Counted from the stretch's first letter, positions 27,049 through 38,498 are shown. The stretch is 64,000 nucleotides of DNA from Cognatilysobacter bugurensis (GCF_014652095.1 NZ_BMYD01000003.1:186001-250000), one strand, 5' to 3'. Numbers and translations are program-made. The notes: generated by a model from the sequence alone, not told the origin.

Positions 27049-27972
27049 TCAATAGCAGTCCGGCCAGTACGGGTTGTCTTCGCCGCCGCCGGGGGGCCGC
27101 AGCGAATAGCGCTTGTAGGTCCACTGGTACTGCGCCGGATCGCGCCGCGCGACACGCTCGACCGCGGTGTTGAGCGCGGCGACCGCGACGGCCGGATCGG
27201 CGGCGTCGATGCCTTCCGGCGCATCTTCTAAATGCAGTGCGTAGCCCGGTCCCCGCGCGTCGATGCGCTCGCAGTAGGCGACCACCACGCGCGCGCCGGT
27301 TTTTGCGGCAAGCCGCCCCAGCAGCGTCATCGTGAGCGCGGGCACGTCGAAGAACGGAGCGAACTCGCCGTCGCCCTGCTTGGGCTGCTGGTCGGGCAGG
27401 ATGCCGACCACGCCGCCCGCCTTGAGCCGGCGCAGCAGCTCGCGCACGGCGCTGGCCTCGGCGCGCACCTGGGTCACGCGGTCCGGGTCACCGTGGGCCG
27501 CACGCACGCGCTGCAGGAACGCCTCGCCCACTTTCGATTCCGGCGGCGCGTACAGCACCGCGAGCGGCGTGCGCGCGGCGAGCCACTGGTTGAGCAATTC
27601 CCAGTTGCCGTAGTGCGGCGCGGCGATGATGACGCCGCGGCCGGCGGCGATCGCCGCATCGAGCCGCGCCGCCCCGTGCACTTCGCGGATCAGCGCGAGG
27701 TTCTCGGCGTGGGGGCGGGTCCAGAAGCGGAATGTCTCGAGCGCCTGCTGCGCGGTGCCATGGACGATCGCGTGCACCAGGCCTTCGCGCTCGGCGGGGA
27801 GGCGATCGGGGTACGCGAGCTCCAGGTTGCGGCGCGCGACGCAGGCGCTGCGCCCGTTGCGACGCAGCGTGCGAGCGGAAAAAAAACCGGCGCACGCCAC
27901 GAGCATGCGCCACGGCAGGCGCATCAGCAGCGCGGCGATGGCGTGCAGCACGCGGGCGGTCGCGTCGGTCAT
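27049..27972 (-). CDS. LpxL/HtrB-type lauroyl acyltransferase family protein
   Basis: A 307-residue member of the LpxL/LpxM (HtrB) family, which moves acyl chains from acyl-ACP to the lipid A precursor at the inner membrane. The catalytic HX4E motif is His120-x4-Glu125 (HYGNWE). An N-terminal basic amphipathic segment and YQWTYKRYSLRPPGG near the end are typical. It could be LpxL or a paralogue with another acceptor. It is the first gene of a minus-strand operon with the two PH-domain genes and divergent from dtd. The long upstream frame overlaps dtd, so ATG 27972 is used. Confidence 0.9.
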   Translation of the reverse strand: MTDATARVLHAIAALLMRLPWRMLVACAGFFSARTLRRNGRSACVARRNLELAYPDRLPAEREGLVHAIVHGTAQQALETFRFWTRPHAENLALIREVHGAARLDAAIAAGRGVIIAAPHYGNWELLNQWLAARTPLAVLYAPPESKVGEAFLQRVRAAHGDPDRVTQVRAEASAVRELLRRLKAGGVVGILPDQQPKQGDGEFAPFFDVPALTMTLLGRLAAKTGARVVVAYCERIDARGPGYALHLEDAPEGIDAADPAVAVAALNTAVERVARRDPAQYQWTYKRYSLRPPGGGEDNPYWPDCY

Positions 27973-28065
27973 CGCGGCAGTGTACGCGCAGCCCCGAGCG
28001 TGTCCGCGGTTGACCCCGGCGTACGCGCGGCCGACGATCGGCGCCCGTTCGGACCGGACTCCGCG

Positions 28066-28506
28066 ATGCTCGCCCTGATCCAGCGCGTCACCGAAGCGAG
28101 CGTGCGCGTCGATGGCGAGGTCGTCGGCGCCATCGGCCCCGGCCTGCTCGCGCTCGTTGGGATCGAGCCCGGCGACGGCGAGGCGCAGGTCGCCCGCATG
28201 GCCGAGCGCGTGCTCGGCTACCGCGTGTTCGGCGACGACGCCGGGCGCATGAACCGCAGCCTCGTCGACGCCGGCGGCGGTCTGCTGCTGGTCAGCCAGT
28301 TCACGCTCGCGGCGGACACCCGCAGCGGCATGCGCCCGGGCTTCAGCACGGCGGCCGCCCCCGAACTCGCTGAACCCGTGTTCAACCGGCTCGTCGCCGA
28401 ATGCCGCTCGCGGCACGCCACCCCGGTGGAAACCGGGCGCTTCGGTGCCCATATGGTGATCAGCCTGGTCAACGACGGCCCGGTGACGTTCCTGCTGCGG
28501 GCCTGA
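28066..28506 (+). CDS. dtd: D-aminoacyl-tRNA deacylase
   Basis: A 146-residue enzyme that hydrolyses D-amino acids and glycine from mischarged tRNA. It begins [13 protein letters not shown] and carries the SQFTL motif (77-81), GMRPGFS, and the cross-subunit NDGPVTF motif with the Gly-cisPro pair. The length is standard. It lies between the divergent acyltransferase gene and rpoD, with the rpoD promoter just after its stop. Confidence 0.97.
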   Translation: MLALIQRVTEASVRVDGEVVGAIGPGLLALVGIEPGDGEAQVARMAERVLGYRVFGDDAGRMNRSLVDAGGGLLLVSQFTLAADTRSGMRPGFSTAAAPELAEPVFNRLVAECRSRHATPVETGRFGAHMVISLVNDGPVTFLLRA

Positions 28507-28535
28507 GACCCGCAAGGCGGTGGGTTTCGCCCGCC

Positions 28536-28544
28536 TGCTATACT
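28536..28544 (+). promoter_or_regulatory. Extended -10 promoter of rpoD
   Basis: TGCTATACT at 28536-28544 is a perfect extended -10 (TGnTATAnT), 41 bases before the rpoD ATG. No good -35 element lies 17 bases upstream, as is common for extended -10 promoters. Confidence 0.6.
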
Positions 28545-28585
28545 GGAACGTTCAGTGTCCCACTTCCCGAGCGGTAGCGCAGCCC

Positions 28586-30457
<1,872 letters not shown>

Positions 30458-30490
30458 GCATCGCGCCGGCCTCGCCGGTACGTCGCACCG

Positions 30491-30521
30491 CGAAGCCCGC
30501 CATCGGCGGGCTTCGTCATTT
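30491..30521 (+). terminator. Intrinsic terminator after rpoD
   Basis: An 11-bp perfect stem (30491-30501 with 30505-30515) with a 3-base ATC loop is followed by TCATTTG, 33 bases after the rpoD stop. The T tract is short but the position is right. Confidence 0.65.
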
Positions 30522-30563
30522 GAGGCGCGGGCAACGGCGTTGGCGCGGCTAGAATGCGTGCAC

Positions 30564-30636
<73 letters not shown>

Positions 30637-30701
30637 GATCCGCGCGTGGTATTCAGCCCGCGGTGCTGGCCACGTCGATGCGCAGCGTCGACAATGCGGT
30701 G

Positions 30702-31376
30702 ATGGATACCCGCACTCTGCTTGAAACCGTCGAACGCGAAACCGGCCCGTCTCCGCAATGGACCGTGATCTGGCTGCACGGCCTCGGTGCCGACGGCCAT
30801 GACTTCGTGCCGTTCGTGCCCGAACTCATCGACCGCGCGTGGCCGTCACTGCGCTTTGTGTTCCCGCATGCGCCGGTGCGCGCGGTGACGATCAACAACG
30901 GCACGCGCATGCGCGCGTGGTACGACATCGTCGACTTCAACCTCGCGAACCGCGCCGACCGGCAGGGCGTCGAGGAATCAGTCGCGCAGATCGAGGCGCT
31001 GATCGCGCGCGAGGGCGAGCGCGGCGTGCCGCCGGAGCGCATCGTGCTCGCCGGCTTTTCGCAGGGCGGGGCGGTCACGCTCGCCGCGGGCCTGCGCCGC
31101 ACGACGCCGCTAGCCGGCCTCGTTGCGCTGTCGACCTACCTCACCACGGTGCCGACCGAGGTCGACGTGCCGGCCGCCGCGCGGCAGCAGCCGGTGTTCC
31201 TTGCGCACGGCACGCATGATCCGGTGGTGCCGTATGCCGCCGGCCAGCAGAGCGCGCACGTGCTCGGCGGGCTTGGTTTCGATGTCGACTGGCACGCCTA
31301 CCCGATGGCGCACCAGGTCTGCGCCGAGCAGGTGGCCGACCTGCGCGCGTGGTTCGCGCGTCGCGTGGCCGGTTGA
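30702..31376 (+). CDS. Alpha/beta-hydrolase carboxylesterase (EstB/phospholipase-carboxylesterase family)
   Basis: A 224-residue hydrolase close to bacterial carboxylesterase II and eukaryotic acyl-protein thioesterase. The motifs are WLHGLGADGHDF near residue 24, FPHAP at 54-58 and the catalytic triad Ser120 (GFSQGG), Asp173 (HGTHDPVVP) and His204 (YPMAHQVC). It is expected to hydrolyse short-chain esters in the cytoplasm; the natural substrate is unknown. ATG 30702 is chosen because homology starts at DTRTLLETVE. It lies between the tRNA and the AlgR-like gene. Confidence 0.92.
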   Translation: MDTRTLLETVERETGPSPQWTVIWLHGLGADGHDFVPFVPELIDRAWPSLRFVFPHAPVRAVTINNGTRMRAWYDIVDFNLANRADRQGVEESVAQIEALIAREGERGVPPERIVLAGFSQGGAVTLAAGLRRTTPLAGLVALSTYLTTVPTEVDVPAAARQQPVFLAHGTHDPVVPYAAGQQSAHVLGGLGFDVDWHAYPMAHQVCAEQVADLRAWFARRVAG

Positions 31377-31455
31377 TCGATCCATGACCGACGGCGGGTG
31401 ACCGCCGCGGCACGGCAGCGCTAGTATCGAGTCGTTCCAGTGGATGGGGCGGGCC

Positions 31456-32178
31456 ATGAACGTGGTGATTGCCGACGACGAGCCGCTCGCGCGCGAACGC
31501 CTGCGCGCGCTGCTCGCCGACCTCGAGGGCGTGCACGTCGTGGCCTCTGTGGCCGACGGGCCCGCCGCGCTCGCTGCTTGCGACGCGCACCGGCCGGACC
31601 TCGTGCTGCTCGACATCTCGATGCCGGGCATGGACGGGCTGGAGACCGCGCGCCACCTGGCCGCGTTCGAGCCGCGCCCGGCCGTCGTGTTCTGCACCGC
31701 GTTCGACGCGCACGCGCTGTCGGCGTTCGAGGCCGAGGCGATCGATTACCTCGTCAAGCCGGTGCGCGCCGAACGGCTCGCGGCCGCGATCGAGCGGGTG
31801 CGCCGGTTCGCGGCCGGCCGCGTGCGCGAAGGCGACGGCGCAGGTCCACGCAAGCACCTGTGCGCGCGGCTGCGCGGCAGCCTGCGTCTGATCCCGATCG
31901 AGGACATCCATTACCTGCAGGCCGAGGAGAAGTACGTCGTCGTGCACCATGCGCGCGGCGAGGACCTGATCGAGGAATCGCTGAAATCGCTCGAGGACGA
32001 GTTCGGTGACCGCTTCGTGCGCATCCACCGCAACTGCCTCGTCGCGCGGCACGAGCTCGTCGAGCTGCGCCGGGTGCCGGACGGCCACGTGCAAGCCGTG
32101 CTGCGCCATGCGAAGCAGCCGCTCGAGGTGAGCCGGCGCTGCCTGACCGCGCTGCGCGAAGAACTGCAGCGCATCTGA
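31456..32178 (+). CDS. LytTR-type response regulator (AlgR-like)
   Basis: A 240-residue regulator. The receiver domain has the acidic pocket Asp7/Asp8, phosphoacceptor Asp53 ([11 protein letters not shown]), Thr81 and Lys101 (KPVRAERL). A linker follows, then a LytTR DNA-binding domain from about residue 138 ([20 protein letters not shown] to [11 protein letters not shown]). The sequence and the position directly before hemC match AlgR, which controls exopolysaccharide and type IV pilus genes in Pseudomonas. The FimS/AlgZ sensor gene that usually sits just upstream is not here; an esterase gene takes its place. ATG 31456 begins the receiver domain. Confidence 0.9.
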   Translation: MNVVIADDEPLARERLRALLADLEGVHVVASVADGPAALAACDAHRPDLVLLDISMPGMDGLETARHLAAFEPRPAVVFCTAFDAHALSAFEAEAIDYLVKPVRAERLAAAIERVRRFAAGRVREGDGAGPRKHLCARLRGSLRLIPIEDIHYLQAEEKYVVVHHARGEDLIEESLKSLEDEFGDRFVRIHRNCLVARHELVELRRVPDGHVQAVLRHAKQPLEVSRRCLTALREELQRI

Positions 32179-32258
32179 CCGCAGGCGGTTGCGCGTTGTG
32201 GGGGTCCACGTCGCGCGCGTTGCGCCCGCGTTGGAGCGCGATCGCCGATAATCGGCGT

Positions 32259-33203
32259 ATGTCGACCCTGCGCATCGCCACCCGCAAGAGCCCGCTCGCC
32301 CTGTGGCAGAGCGAGCACGTCGCCGCTGCCCTGCGCGCGGCCCATCCTGGTCTTGAAGTGACGCTGGTGCCGATGAGCACGCGCGGCGACGAGGTGCTCG
32401 ACCGTTCGCTCGCCGCGATCGGCGGCAAGGGATTGTTCCTCAAGGAGCTCGAACTTGCGATGCAACGCGGCGAAGCCGACTGCGCCGTGCATTCGCTCAA
32501 GGACGTGCCGATGGAGCTCGACCCCGGATTCGCGTTGCCGGCGATCCTCGAACGCGCGGACCACGCCGATGCGTTCGTCAGCAATCGCTTCGACAGCATC
32601 GACGCGCTGCCGCAGGGCGCCGTCGTCGGCACCGCGTCGCTGCGTCGCCAGGCGCAACTGCGCGCGCGCCGGCCCGACCTCGTGCTGCGCGACCTGCGCG
32701 GCAACGTGAACACGCGGCTGGGCAAGCTCGATGCGGGCGAATACGACGCGATCGTGCTCGCGTGCGCGGGCCTGCAGCGGCTCGGCTTCGACGCACGCAT
32801 TCGCACGCGGCTTGATGCGCCCGACTGGCTGCCCGCCCCGGCGCAGGGCGCGATCGCGATCGAGTGCAAAGACGACGATGCGCACACCGCCGCGCTGTGC
32901 GCCGCGCTCGACCACGCGCCGACGCGCACGCGCTGCGAGGCCGAGCGTGCGATGAACCGCGCGTTGCACGGCAGCTGCCACGTGCCGGTCGCTGCGTATG
33001 CGCGGCTCGACGGTGGGCGCCTGCACTTGCAGGGGCTCGTCGGCTCGGCGAGCGACGGACGGCTGGTGCGCGCCGAGGCGCAGGCCCCGGCCGCGGACGG
33101 CGAAGCGCTGGGCGCGGAGATTGCCCACGCGCTGCTCGAGCAGGGGGCCGGAGCGCTGATCGCGCTCGAAGCCGAACCCGACACCGGGCCGTTTCGGTCC
33201 TGA
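32259..33203 (+). CDS. hemC: Hydroxymethylbilane synthase (porphobilinogen deaminase)
   Basis: A 314-residue haem-pathway enzyme that joins four porphobilinogens into hydroxymethylbilane. It begins [14 protein letters not shown]. Catalytic Asp82 lies in the HSLKDVP segment, and the dipyrromethane cofactor attaches to Cys240 ([12 protein letters not shown]). hemD, the usual next gene, is not found downstream; about 250 non-coding bases and convergent oxidoreductase genes follow. Confidence 0.97.
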   Translation: MSTLRIATRKSPLALWQSEHVAAALRAAHPGLEVTLVPMSTRGDEVLDRSLAAIGGKGLFLKELELAMQRGEADCAVHSLKDVPMELDPGFALPAILERADHADAFVSNRFDSIDALPQGAVVGTASLRRQAQLRARRPDLVLRDLRGNVNTRLGKLDAGEYDAIVLACAGLQRLGFDARIRTRLDAPDWLPAPAQGAIAIECKDDDAHTAALCAALDHAPTRTRCEAERAMNRALHGSCHVPVAAYARLDGGRLHLQGLVGSASDGRLVRAEAQAPAADGEALGAEIAHALLEQGAGALIALEAEPDTGPFRS

Positions 33204-33457
33204 TTAGCTCGCGGTGGCGTAGCGCACGTCGCTTCAATCATGCGAAGCAGTCGAAGCCCGGCGACCACAGGTGTCGCCCAGCGGCTTCGTGTGGCCGCGC
33301 CGGTTGCTCGAAGTCGGCCAGCCTTCGAAGAAGGAACTTCAACGACCGCGTGCCGCCGGCGACATGCACGCCGCCGCGCGTTCGCGCAAACGCGCCATGC
33401 TGAAATGACGTGCGGATCTCGACGCATGCGGCGTGTGTGACGCCACCGCCGTGGCGA

Positions 33458-34408
33458 TCAGTAGTACAACGCCACCAGATGCCTGGCCTGCGCAAAAAAC
33501 AGCCAGCGTTCGACGAACGTGCCGATCAATGCGGCGAATGCCGCAAACGGCAGTGCGGCGGGCGCGCTGGCCGGCCATGCGAGCGCGAGTGCGACCGCGA
33601 GCAGCGGCACGGCGCCGAACAGCACCAGCGCGATCATTCGCAGCCGTCGCGCATGCTTGCGTGCTAGCACGAAGCCCATCTCGTGCGTGAGGAAGTTGCC
33701 CTGTGTGTGCGGACGCTCGAACACACGCACGTCGCGCTGGGGCAGACCGACCGCGTCGCCGCGCGTGAGCGGCAGCGGCGACGCATCGATCGCGCGCCAG
33801 TACGCCGGTTTGATGACAAGCGCGACGAGCGCACTGAGGGCGAGCAGCGCGGCCCAGAACCCGACGGCGCCGCCCGACACCGCGAGGCCGGCCACCAGCA
33901 CGGCCGCGCCGCCGAGCAATGCAAACAACAGGTAGCCCGGGAGCACGAGCGCGTGCCGCCACGCCGGCACCGGCTTGAGCGAGGCGTAGATCATCGCGGT
34001 GCACACGACGGTCGCGATCGCGCCGAGCAGCGTCAGTGCCGCCGCGAGCATCGCCCAGGCGTTCCCGCGCGACGCCGTCGCGACGCCGCCGCCGTCGATC
34101 GCCTGCGGCAGCAGCGCGGCTGCGAGCGCGAATGCCGGCACGTAGGTGGCGACCGCGAACACGCCCTCGCGCGACAGCCACGAGGTGCGCCATTGCGAAA
34201 ACGCGCGCCACGCGCGCTGCGGCTTGCCGAGGTGCGCGAGTGAGCTCAGCAGGCCGATCGTGACGAGCGCGAGCGCAATCGGCAGCAGCACGAGCAGCGT
34301 GCGCGCGGGCGCGGCCTGCATCAGCGTTGCGAGCGCGATCAGTGCGAGCAGTCCGTAACCGGTGCCCGACAGCGTGCTGAACACGATCACGGAGAACGCA
34401 GGATTCAT
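33458..34408 (-). CDS. DmsC/SoeC-type membrane anchor subunit
   Basis: A 316-residue integral membrane protein with about eight hydrophobic segments and the DmsC-family N terminus (MNPAFSVIVFSTLSGTGYGLLAL) followed by the conserved SSLAHLGKPQRAWRAFSQWRTSWLSREG loop. It would pass electrons between the quinone pool and the Fe-S subunit. The ATG overlaps the stop of the Fe-S subunit gene by 4 bases. As the last gene of the four-gene unit it is the anchor of the molybdoenzyme; a SoeC-like role is inferred from the whole operon. Confidence 0.88.
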   Translation of the reverse strand: MNPAFSVIVFSTLSGTGYGLLALIALATLMQAAPARTLLVLLPIALALVTIGLLSSLAHLGKPQRAWRAFSQWRTSWLSREGVFAVATYVPAFALAAALLPQAIDGGGVATASRGNAWAMLAAALTLLGAIATVVCTAMIYASLKPVPAWRHALVLPGYLLFALLGGAAVLVAGLAVSGGAVGFWAALLALSALVALVIKPAYWRAIDASPLPLTRGDAVGLPQRDVRVFERPHTQGNFLTHEMGFVLARKHARRLRMIALVLFGAVPLLAVALALAWPASAPAALPFAAFAALIGTFVERWLFFAQARHLVALYY

Positions 34409-35256
34409 CGCGACAGCACCCGATCCAGCCAGCGCAGCACGGGCGGCAATGCGTTCGCATCAAGCGTTTCTTCGGCCGGCGCCTGCGCCTCGTCCACAGG
34501 CCCCGCGCGGCGCGGCCGCGGCGGCAGATAGCGGTTGACCGGCTCGTAGCCGAGTTCGGGCATGAGGCCCACACCGCCGCGCTCGGCGACGAGTTTCGAC
34601 ACTTTGGACTCCGGATCGCCGAGGTCGCCGAAGTGGCGCGCGCGCGTCGGGCAGGCCTGCACGCAGGCGGGTTGCCGCTCGGCCTCGTCGAGCTGCTCGT
34701 TATAGATGCGGTCGACGCAGAGCGTGCATTTCTTCATCACGCCCTCGACCGCGCTGTACTCGCGCGCACCGTACGGGCAGGCCCACGAGCACAGCTTGCA
34801 GCCGATGCACTTGCTCTCGTCGACGAGCACGATGCCGTCCTCGGCGCGCTTGTAGCTCGCGCCGGTCGGGCACACGGTCACGCAGGCGGGCGTCTCGCAG
34901 TGCAGGCAGCTGCGCGGAAAGTGCAGCGTCATCGCCGGCTGCGCGTCGAGCTGCGCGAGCGGCACGGTCGATGCGCAGGCATGCGTGTTCGACGTCGACA
35001 TGCCGAGCGCGTCGTGCGCGCCGGGATCGTGCGCGGGCGTGTCGAAGTCGGTGGCGGCAAGCTCGTAGCTGTGCACGCGGTTGAACCACACGCCCACCGG
35101 ATCGCGCCCGTACGGCTGCTCATCGGTGAGCGGCGCCGCGAATCCCGCCGCGTTCCACTGCTTGCACGCGACCGCACACGCGTGACAGCCCACGCAGGTG
35201 TCGAGGTCGATGACGAGGCCGAGCTTCTTCGGCGACGGTGGCGGCAACGCGGTCAT
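34405..35256 (-). CDS. 4Fe-4S ferredoxin-type electron-transfer subunit (DmsB/SoeB-like)
   Basis: A 283-residue protein with 16 cysteines arranged for four 4Fe-4S clusters: CVGCHACAVAC (21-31), CLHCETPACVTVC, CIGCKLCSWAC, and CTLC with CVQAC. No Tat or Sec signal precedes the first cluster, so it acts on the cytoplasmic side. It links the catalytic subunit to the membrane anchor. ATG 35256 overlaps the stop of the small membrane protein by 4 bases. The C-terminal 50 residues are Pro/Arg/Ala-rich and probably flexible. Confidence 0.92.
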   Translation of the reverse strand: MTALPPPSPKKLGLVIDLDTCVGCHACAVACKQWNAAGFAAPLTDEQPYGRDPVGVWFNRVHSYELAATDFDTPAHDPGAHDALGMSTSNTHACASTVPLAQLDAQPAMTLHFPRSCLHCETPACVTVCPTGASYKRAEDGIVLVDESKCIGCKLCSWACPYGAREYSAVEGVMKKCTLCVDRIYNEQLDEAERQPACVQACPTRARHFGDLGDPESKVSKLVAERGGVGLMPELGYEPVNRYLPPRPRRAGPVDEAQAPAEETLDANALPPVLRWLDRVLSR

Positions 35257-35465
35257 TGCTTGCGCGGAGCCTTGATGAGCCACAAGCCGAACGCAAACAG
35301 CGCGAGCGGCACGAGCACGGCCGAGCCGAACACCGCGAGCAAGTCCGCGCCGCCGCGCACGTCGCGCAGGCCCGGCGGTTCGACGAGGCCGGTGGCGACA
35401 AGCGCGATCGCGATGAAGGCCAAGGCGATGCACGTCCAGCCCATGAGGATGCGTTGCGGGTTCAC
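35253..35465 (-). CDS. Small two-helix membrane protein in the molybdoenzyme operon
   Basis: A 70-residue protein with hydrophobic stretches at about residues 9-28 and 42-63, separated by a short loop (PPGLRDVRGGAD), and a basic C-terminal end (KAPRKQ). It overlaps the catalytic-subunit gene by 4 bases on one side and the Fe-S gene by 4 bases on the other, so all four genes are read as one coupled unit. I do not recognise the family. Its fixed place suggests an assembly factor or extra membrane subunit. Confidence 0.78.
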   Translation of the reverse strand: MNPQRILMGWTCIALAFIAIALVATGLVEPPGLRDVRGGADLLAVFGSAVLVPLALFAFGLWLIKAPRKQ

Positions 35466-38332
35466 GATTTATCTCCCAGCGCACGCGCGCGGCGCAGGTC
35501 GGCGCCGTAGCGAAGCGGCTTATTGTCGGCGCCGGTGAATGCGATGGGGGCGAACTGCGGCGCGCTCGCGTCGGCCGCGGCCACCGGCTCGATCGACACG
35601 CGCAAATCGAACCACGCCGCCTGGCCCGTCACCGGGTCGGCGTTCGCGTAATCGCCGCGCGGGGTGATGTCCGAGATCAGGTGATTGAGCAGGAAGCCCT
35701 CGCGGCCTTCGGGCGCGTCCTTCGCGAGCCGCCACGCGCCGCGGCGCTTGCCGATCGCGTTCCACGTCCACACGGTGTCCGGCTGCACGTTCGATGCGAA
35801 CTTCGCCTGCACGCGGATCTCGCCGATATGCGAGCGCACGGCGATCCACTGTCCATCGACAACGCCGAAGCGCGCGCCGGTGTCGGGGTGCAGGTAGAGC
35901 CAGTTGCGCGCCGCGATCTGCCGCAGCCACGTGTTCTGCGCATGCCACGCGTGGTACATGAACATCGGACGCTGGGTGATCGCTGACAGCGGAAAACGCG
36001 TGTCGACATCGTCGACCTGCGCGCTCTCGAACGGCTCGTACCAGATCGGCAGCGGATCGAAGTACGTGGCCACGCGCTCGCGGTGTTCGGGCGGCGGCAC
36101 GTGCGCGCCATGGCCCTGCGCGGCGAGCCGGAACTTCTGCATCGTCTCCGAATACAGCTGCAGCACGATCGGCTCGCCCGAGGCGAGAAAGCCCATGCGC
36201 TGTGCCCAGTCGAGGTAGCCGCGGTTGGCCATCTTGTAATAGCGCGCGGTCTCGGGGATCTCGCTGCGCCAGAAGCCGCCGTTGGCGATGTAGCGATCGA
36301 GCTGCTGCGGATTCGGCGCGCCCTTCGCTTCCAGCGTGCCGTCCTCGCCGCGCCAGCCGGCGAGCAGGCCGACGCCGGGCGCTCGCTCGTGGCGGATGAG
36401 GAAATCCGCGTAATCGCGGTAGCGCGGCGCGCCGGTCTCGTCGATCAGGCCGGGCAGGCCGAGCCGCGCGCCGATGTCGATGAGCACCGACTGGAAGCCG
36501 CGCACATCGCGCTGCGCGCCCGACGGGCCGGGCTGCGTGGCCGGGTCGAACACCGGATGGCGGATCGCATCGGCGGCGCCGTCGGCATCGGAGATCGGCC
36601 GGTCGAGCAGGCTGATCGCATCGAAGCGTTCGAGATACGTGGTGTCCGGCAGCACGAGGTCGGCGTAGGCAACGGTTTCGGACGCGTACGCATCGGCGTA
36701 GATGATGCGCGGGATGCGGTATTCGCCGGCCTCGTCCTTGTCGGTGAGCCAGCCGATCGTCTCGGCGGTGTTCATCGACGAGTTCCAGCCCATGTTCGCC
36801 ATGAACATCATGAGCGTATCGATGCGCTGCGGATCGCCGGCCCACGCGTTGCGGATCACGGTGTGCATCATCCCGTGCGCGCTGAGCGGGTACGCCCACG
36901 AAAACGCATGGTCAATGCGGCGCGGGTGGCCGTGCTCGTCGACGACGAGATCTTCGGGCCCGTGCACGAACCCGAGCGGTGCGGCGTCGAGCACGCCGTT
37001 GGGCTGGCGCGTGCGGCCGGGGCGGTTCGGCGGCGGGATGGGCTTGGGGAACGGCGGCTGGTAGCGGAACGAACCGGGCGTGTCGACTGCGCCGAGCAAC
37101 AGCTGCAACAGGTGCAGCGCGCGGCAGGTGTGAAAGCCGTTGCTGTGCGCACTGATGCCGCGCATCGCGTGCATTGCGACCGGCCGGCCGGTCATCGTCG
37201 CGTGCATGCGACCGTGCGTGTCCGTCCATTTGATCGGCAGTTCGATCGCCTGCTCGAATGCGGTGTCGGCGAGCTCGCGCGCGATGCGGCGGATCGTCGC
37301 GGCGGGAATGCCGCAGCGCTCGCTCACCGCGTCGGGCGCGTACTGCGGATCGAGGTAGCGCTCGGCGACGAGCTGGAACACCGGCACCGCGCGGCGCCCG
37401 TCGGGCAGGGTGACCTCGCCGACGACCGCGGGCTGCACGTCGATCGCATCGGCGCGCGCCGGGGCGTTCGTCGCGCGGTTCCAGCACAGCGGCGCGTCGT
37501 CCTCGTCGCGGGCGAACAGGCCGTCGTCGGCGCCGCCTTCGTTGCGCACGACAAGCCAGTGCGCATTCGCGTAACGCACGAGGTAGTCGAGGTCGATGCG
37601 GTCCATCCGCAGCAGCTCGTGGATCAGCGCGAACGCGAACAGCCCGTCGGTGCCCGGACGGATGCCGATCCATTCGTCGGCGATCGCACCGTAGCCGGTG
37701 CGCACCGGGTTGACTGTGATGATCTTCGCGCCGCGTGTCTTGAGCTTGCCCAGCCCGAGCTTGATCGGGTTGGAGTCGTGGTCTTCGGCCACGCCCCAGA
37801 GCATCAGCAGCTTCGTGTGCTCCCAATCGGGCTCACCGAACTCCCAGAAACTGCCGCCGAGCGTGTACAGCCCGCCCGCGGCCATGTTCACCGAACAGAA
37901 GCCGCCGTGCGCGGCGTAGTTGATCGTCCCGAACTGCTGCGCCCACCAGCCGGTCAATGCCTGGCTCTGGTCGCGGCCGGTGAAGAACGCGAGCTCGTTC
38001 GGGTCACGCGCGCGGATGTCTCCGAGCCAGCCGGCCGCAATCGACAGCGCCTCGTCCCACTCGATCTCGCGGAACTCGCCCGAGCCGCGCGGGCCGACGC
38101 GCAGCATCGGCTTCTCAAGCCGTGCCGGCGAGTAGTGCTGCATGATCCCGGCCGAACCCTTCGCGCACAGCACGCCCTGGTTGACCGGGTGCGCCGGGTT
38201 GCCCTGGATGTAGCGGATCTTGCCGTCCTGCAGCCACACCTTGATGCCGCAGCGACAGGCGCACATGTAACAGGTGGTGGTGCGGACCTCGTCACCCGGA
38301 GTCGGCGAGAGATCGAGCTCGGGCTCGCGCAT
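35462..38332 (-). CDS. Molybdopterin oxidoreductase catalytic subunit, SoeA-like
   Basis: A 956-residue member of the DMSO-reductase superfamily. An N-terminal 4Fe-4S site is made by Cys21, Cys24, Cys28 and Cys56 (TCYMCACRCG to VLCAKG). Molybdopterin-binding domains follow, and a candidate Mo-ligand Cys lies in the GGFCSVNMAAGG segment. A C-terminal dinucleotide-binding domain has TRFPLSAITQRPMFMYHAWHAQN-type features. There is no twin-arginine signal, so the enzyme faces the cytoplasm, as known for quinone-linked sulfite dehydrogenase SoeABC. Polysulfide/thiosulfate or formate chemistry cannot be ruled out. ATG 38332 is used because the upstream frame runs into the divergent pagL-like gene. 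Confidence 0.85.
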   Translation of the reverse strand: MREPELDLSPTPGDEVRTTTCYMCACRCGIKVWLQDGKIRYIQGNPAHPVNQGVLCAKGSAGIMQHYSPARLEKPMLRVGPRGSGEFREIEWDEALSIAAGWLGDIRARDPNELAFFTGRDQSQALTGWWAQQFGTINYAAHGGFCSVNMAAGGLYTLGGSFWEFGEPDWEHTKLLMLWGVAEDHDSNPIKLGLGKLKTRGAKIITVNPVRTGYGAIADEWIGIRPGTDGLFAFALIHELLRMDRIDLDYLVRYANAHWLVVRNEGGADDGLFARDEDDAPLCWNRATNAPARADAIDVQPAVVGEVTLPDGRRAVPVFQLVAERYLDPQYAPDAVSERCGIPAATIRRIARELADTAFEQAIELPIKWTDTHGRMHATMTGRPVAMHAMRGISAHSNGFHTCRALHLLQLLLGAVDTPGSFRYQPPFPKPIPPPNRPGRTRQPNGVLDAAPLGFVHGPEDLVVDEHGHPRRIDHAFSWAYPLSAHGMMHTVIRNAWAGDPQRIDTLMMFMANMGWNSSMNTAETIGWLTDKDEAGEYRIPRIIYADAYASETVAYADLVLPDTTYLERFDAISLLDRPISDADGAADAIRHPVFDPATQPGPSGAQRDVRGFQSVLIDIGARLGLPGLIDETGAPRYRDYADFLIRHERAPGVGLLAGWRGEDGTLEAKGAPNPQQLDRYIANGGFWRSEIPETARYYKMANRGYLDWAQRMGFLASGEPIVLQLYSETMQKFRLAAQGHGAHVPPPEHRERVATYFDPLPIWYEPFESAQVDDVDTRFPLSAITQRPMFMYHAWHAQNTWLRQIAARNWLYLHPDTGARFGVVDGQWIAVRSHIGEIRVQAKFASNVQPDTVWTWNAIGKRRGAWRLAKDAPEGREGFLLNHLISDITPRGDYANADPVTGQAAWFDLRVSIEPVAAADASAPQFAPIAFTGADNKPLRYGADLRRARALGDKS

Positions 38333-38498
38333 GGAAGCCGGGTGTCGGGAACGGCAAACGGTCGACAGCTTAGCGGATCGCGGGCCACGGCCGACGCCGC
38401 GCGCACGCGCGCGACAGCTCACGTTCGCGATCCACGGTCTGTCACGTGTCACCCGTCGCACCGTCATCGCCGGCACGGCCGGCAGGGAGGCCCGCCCG

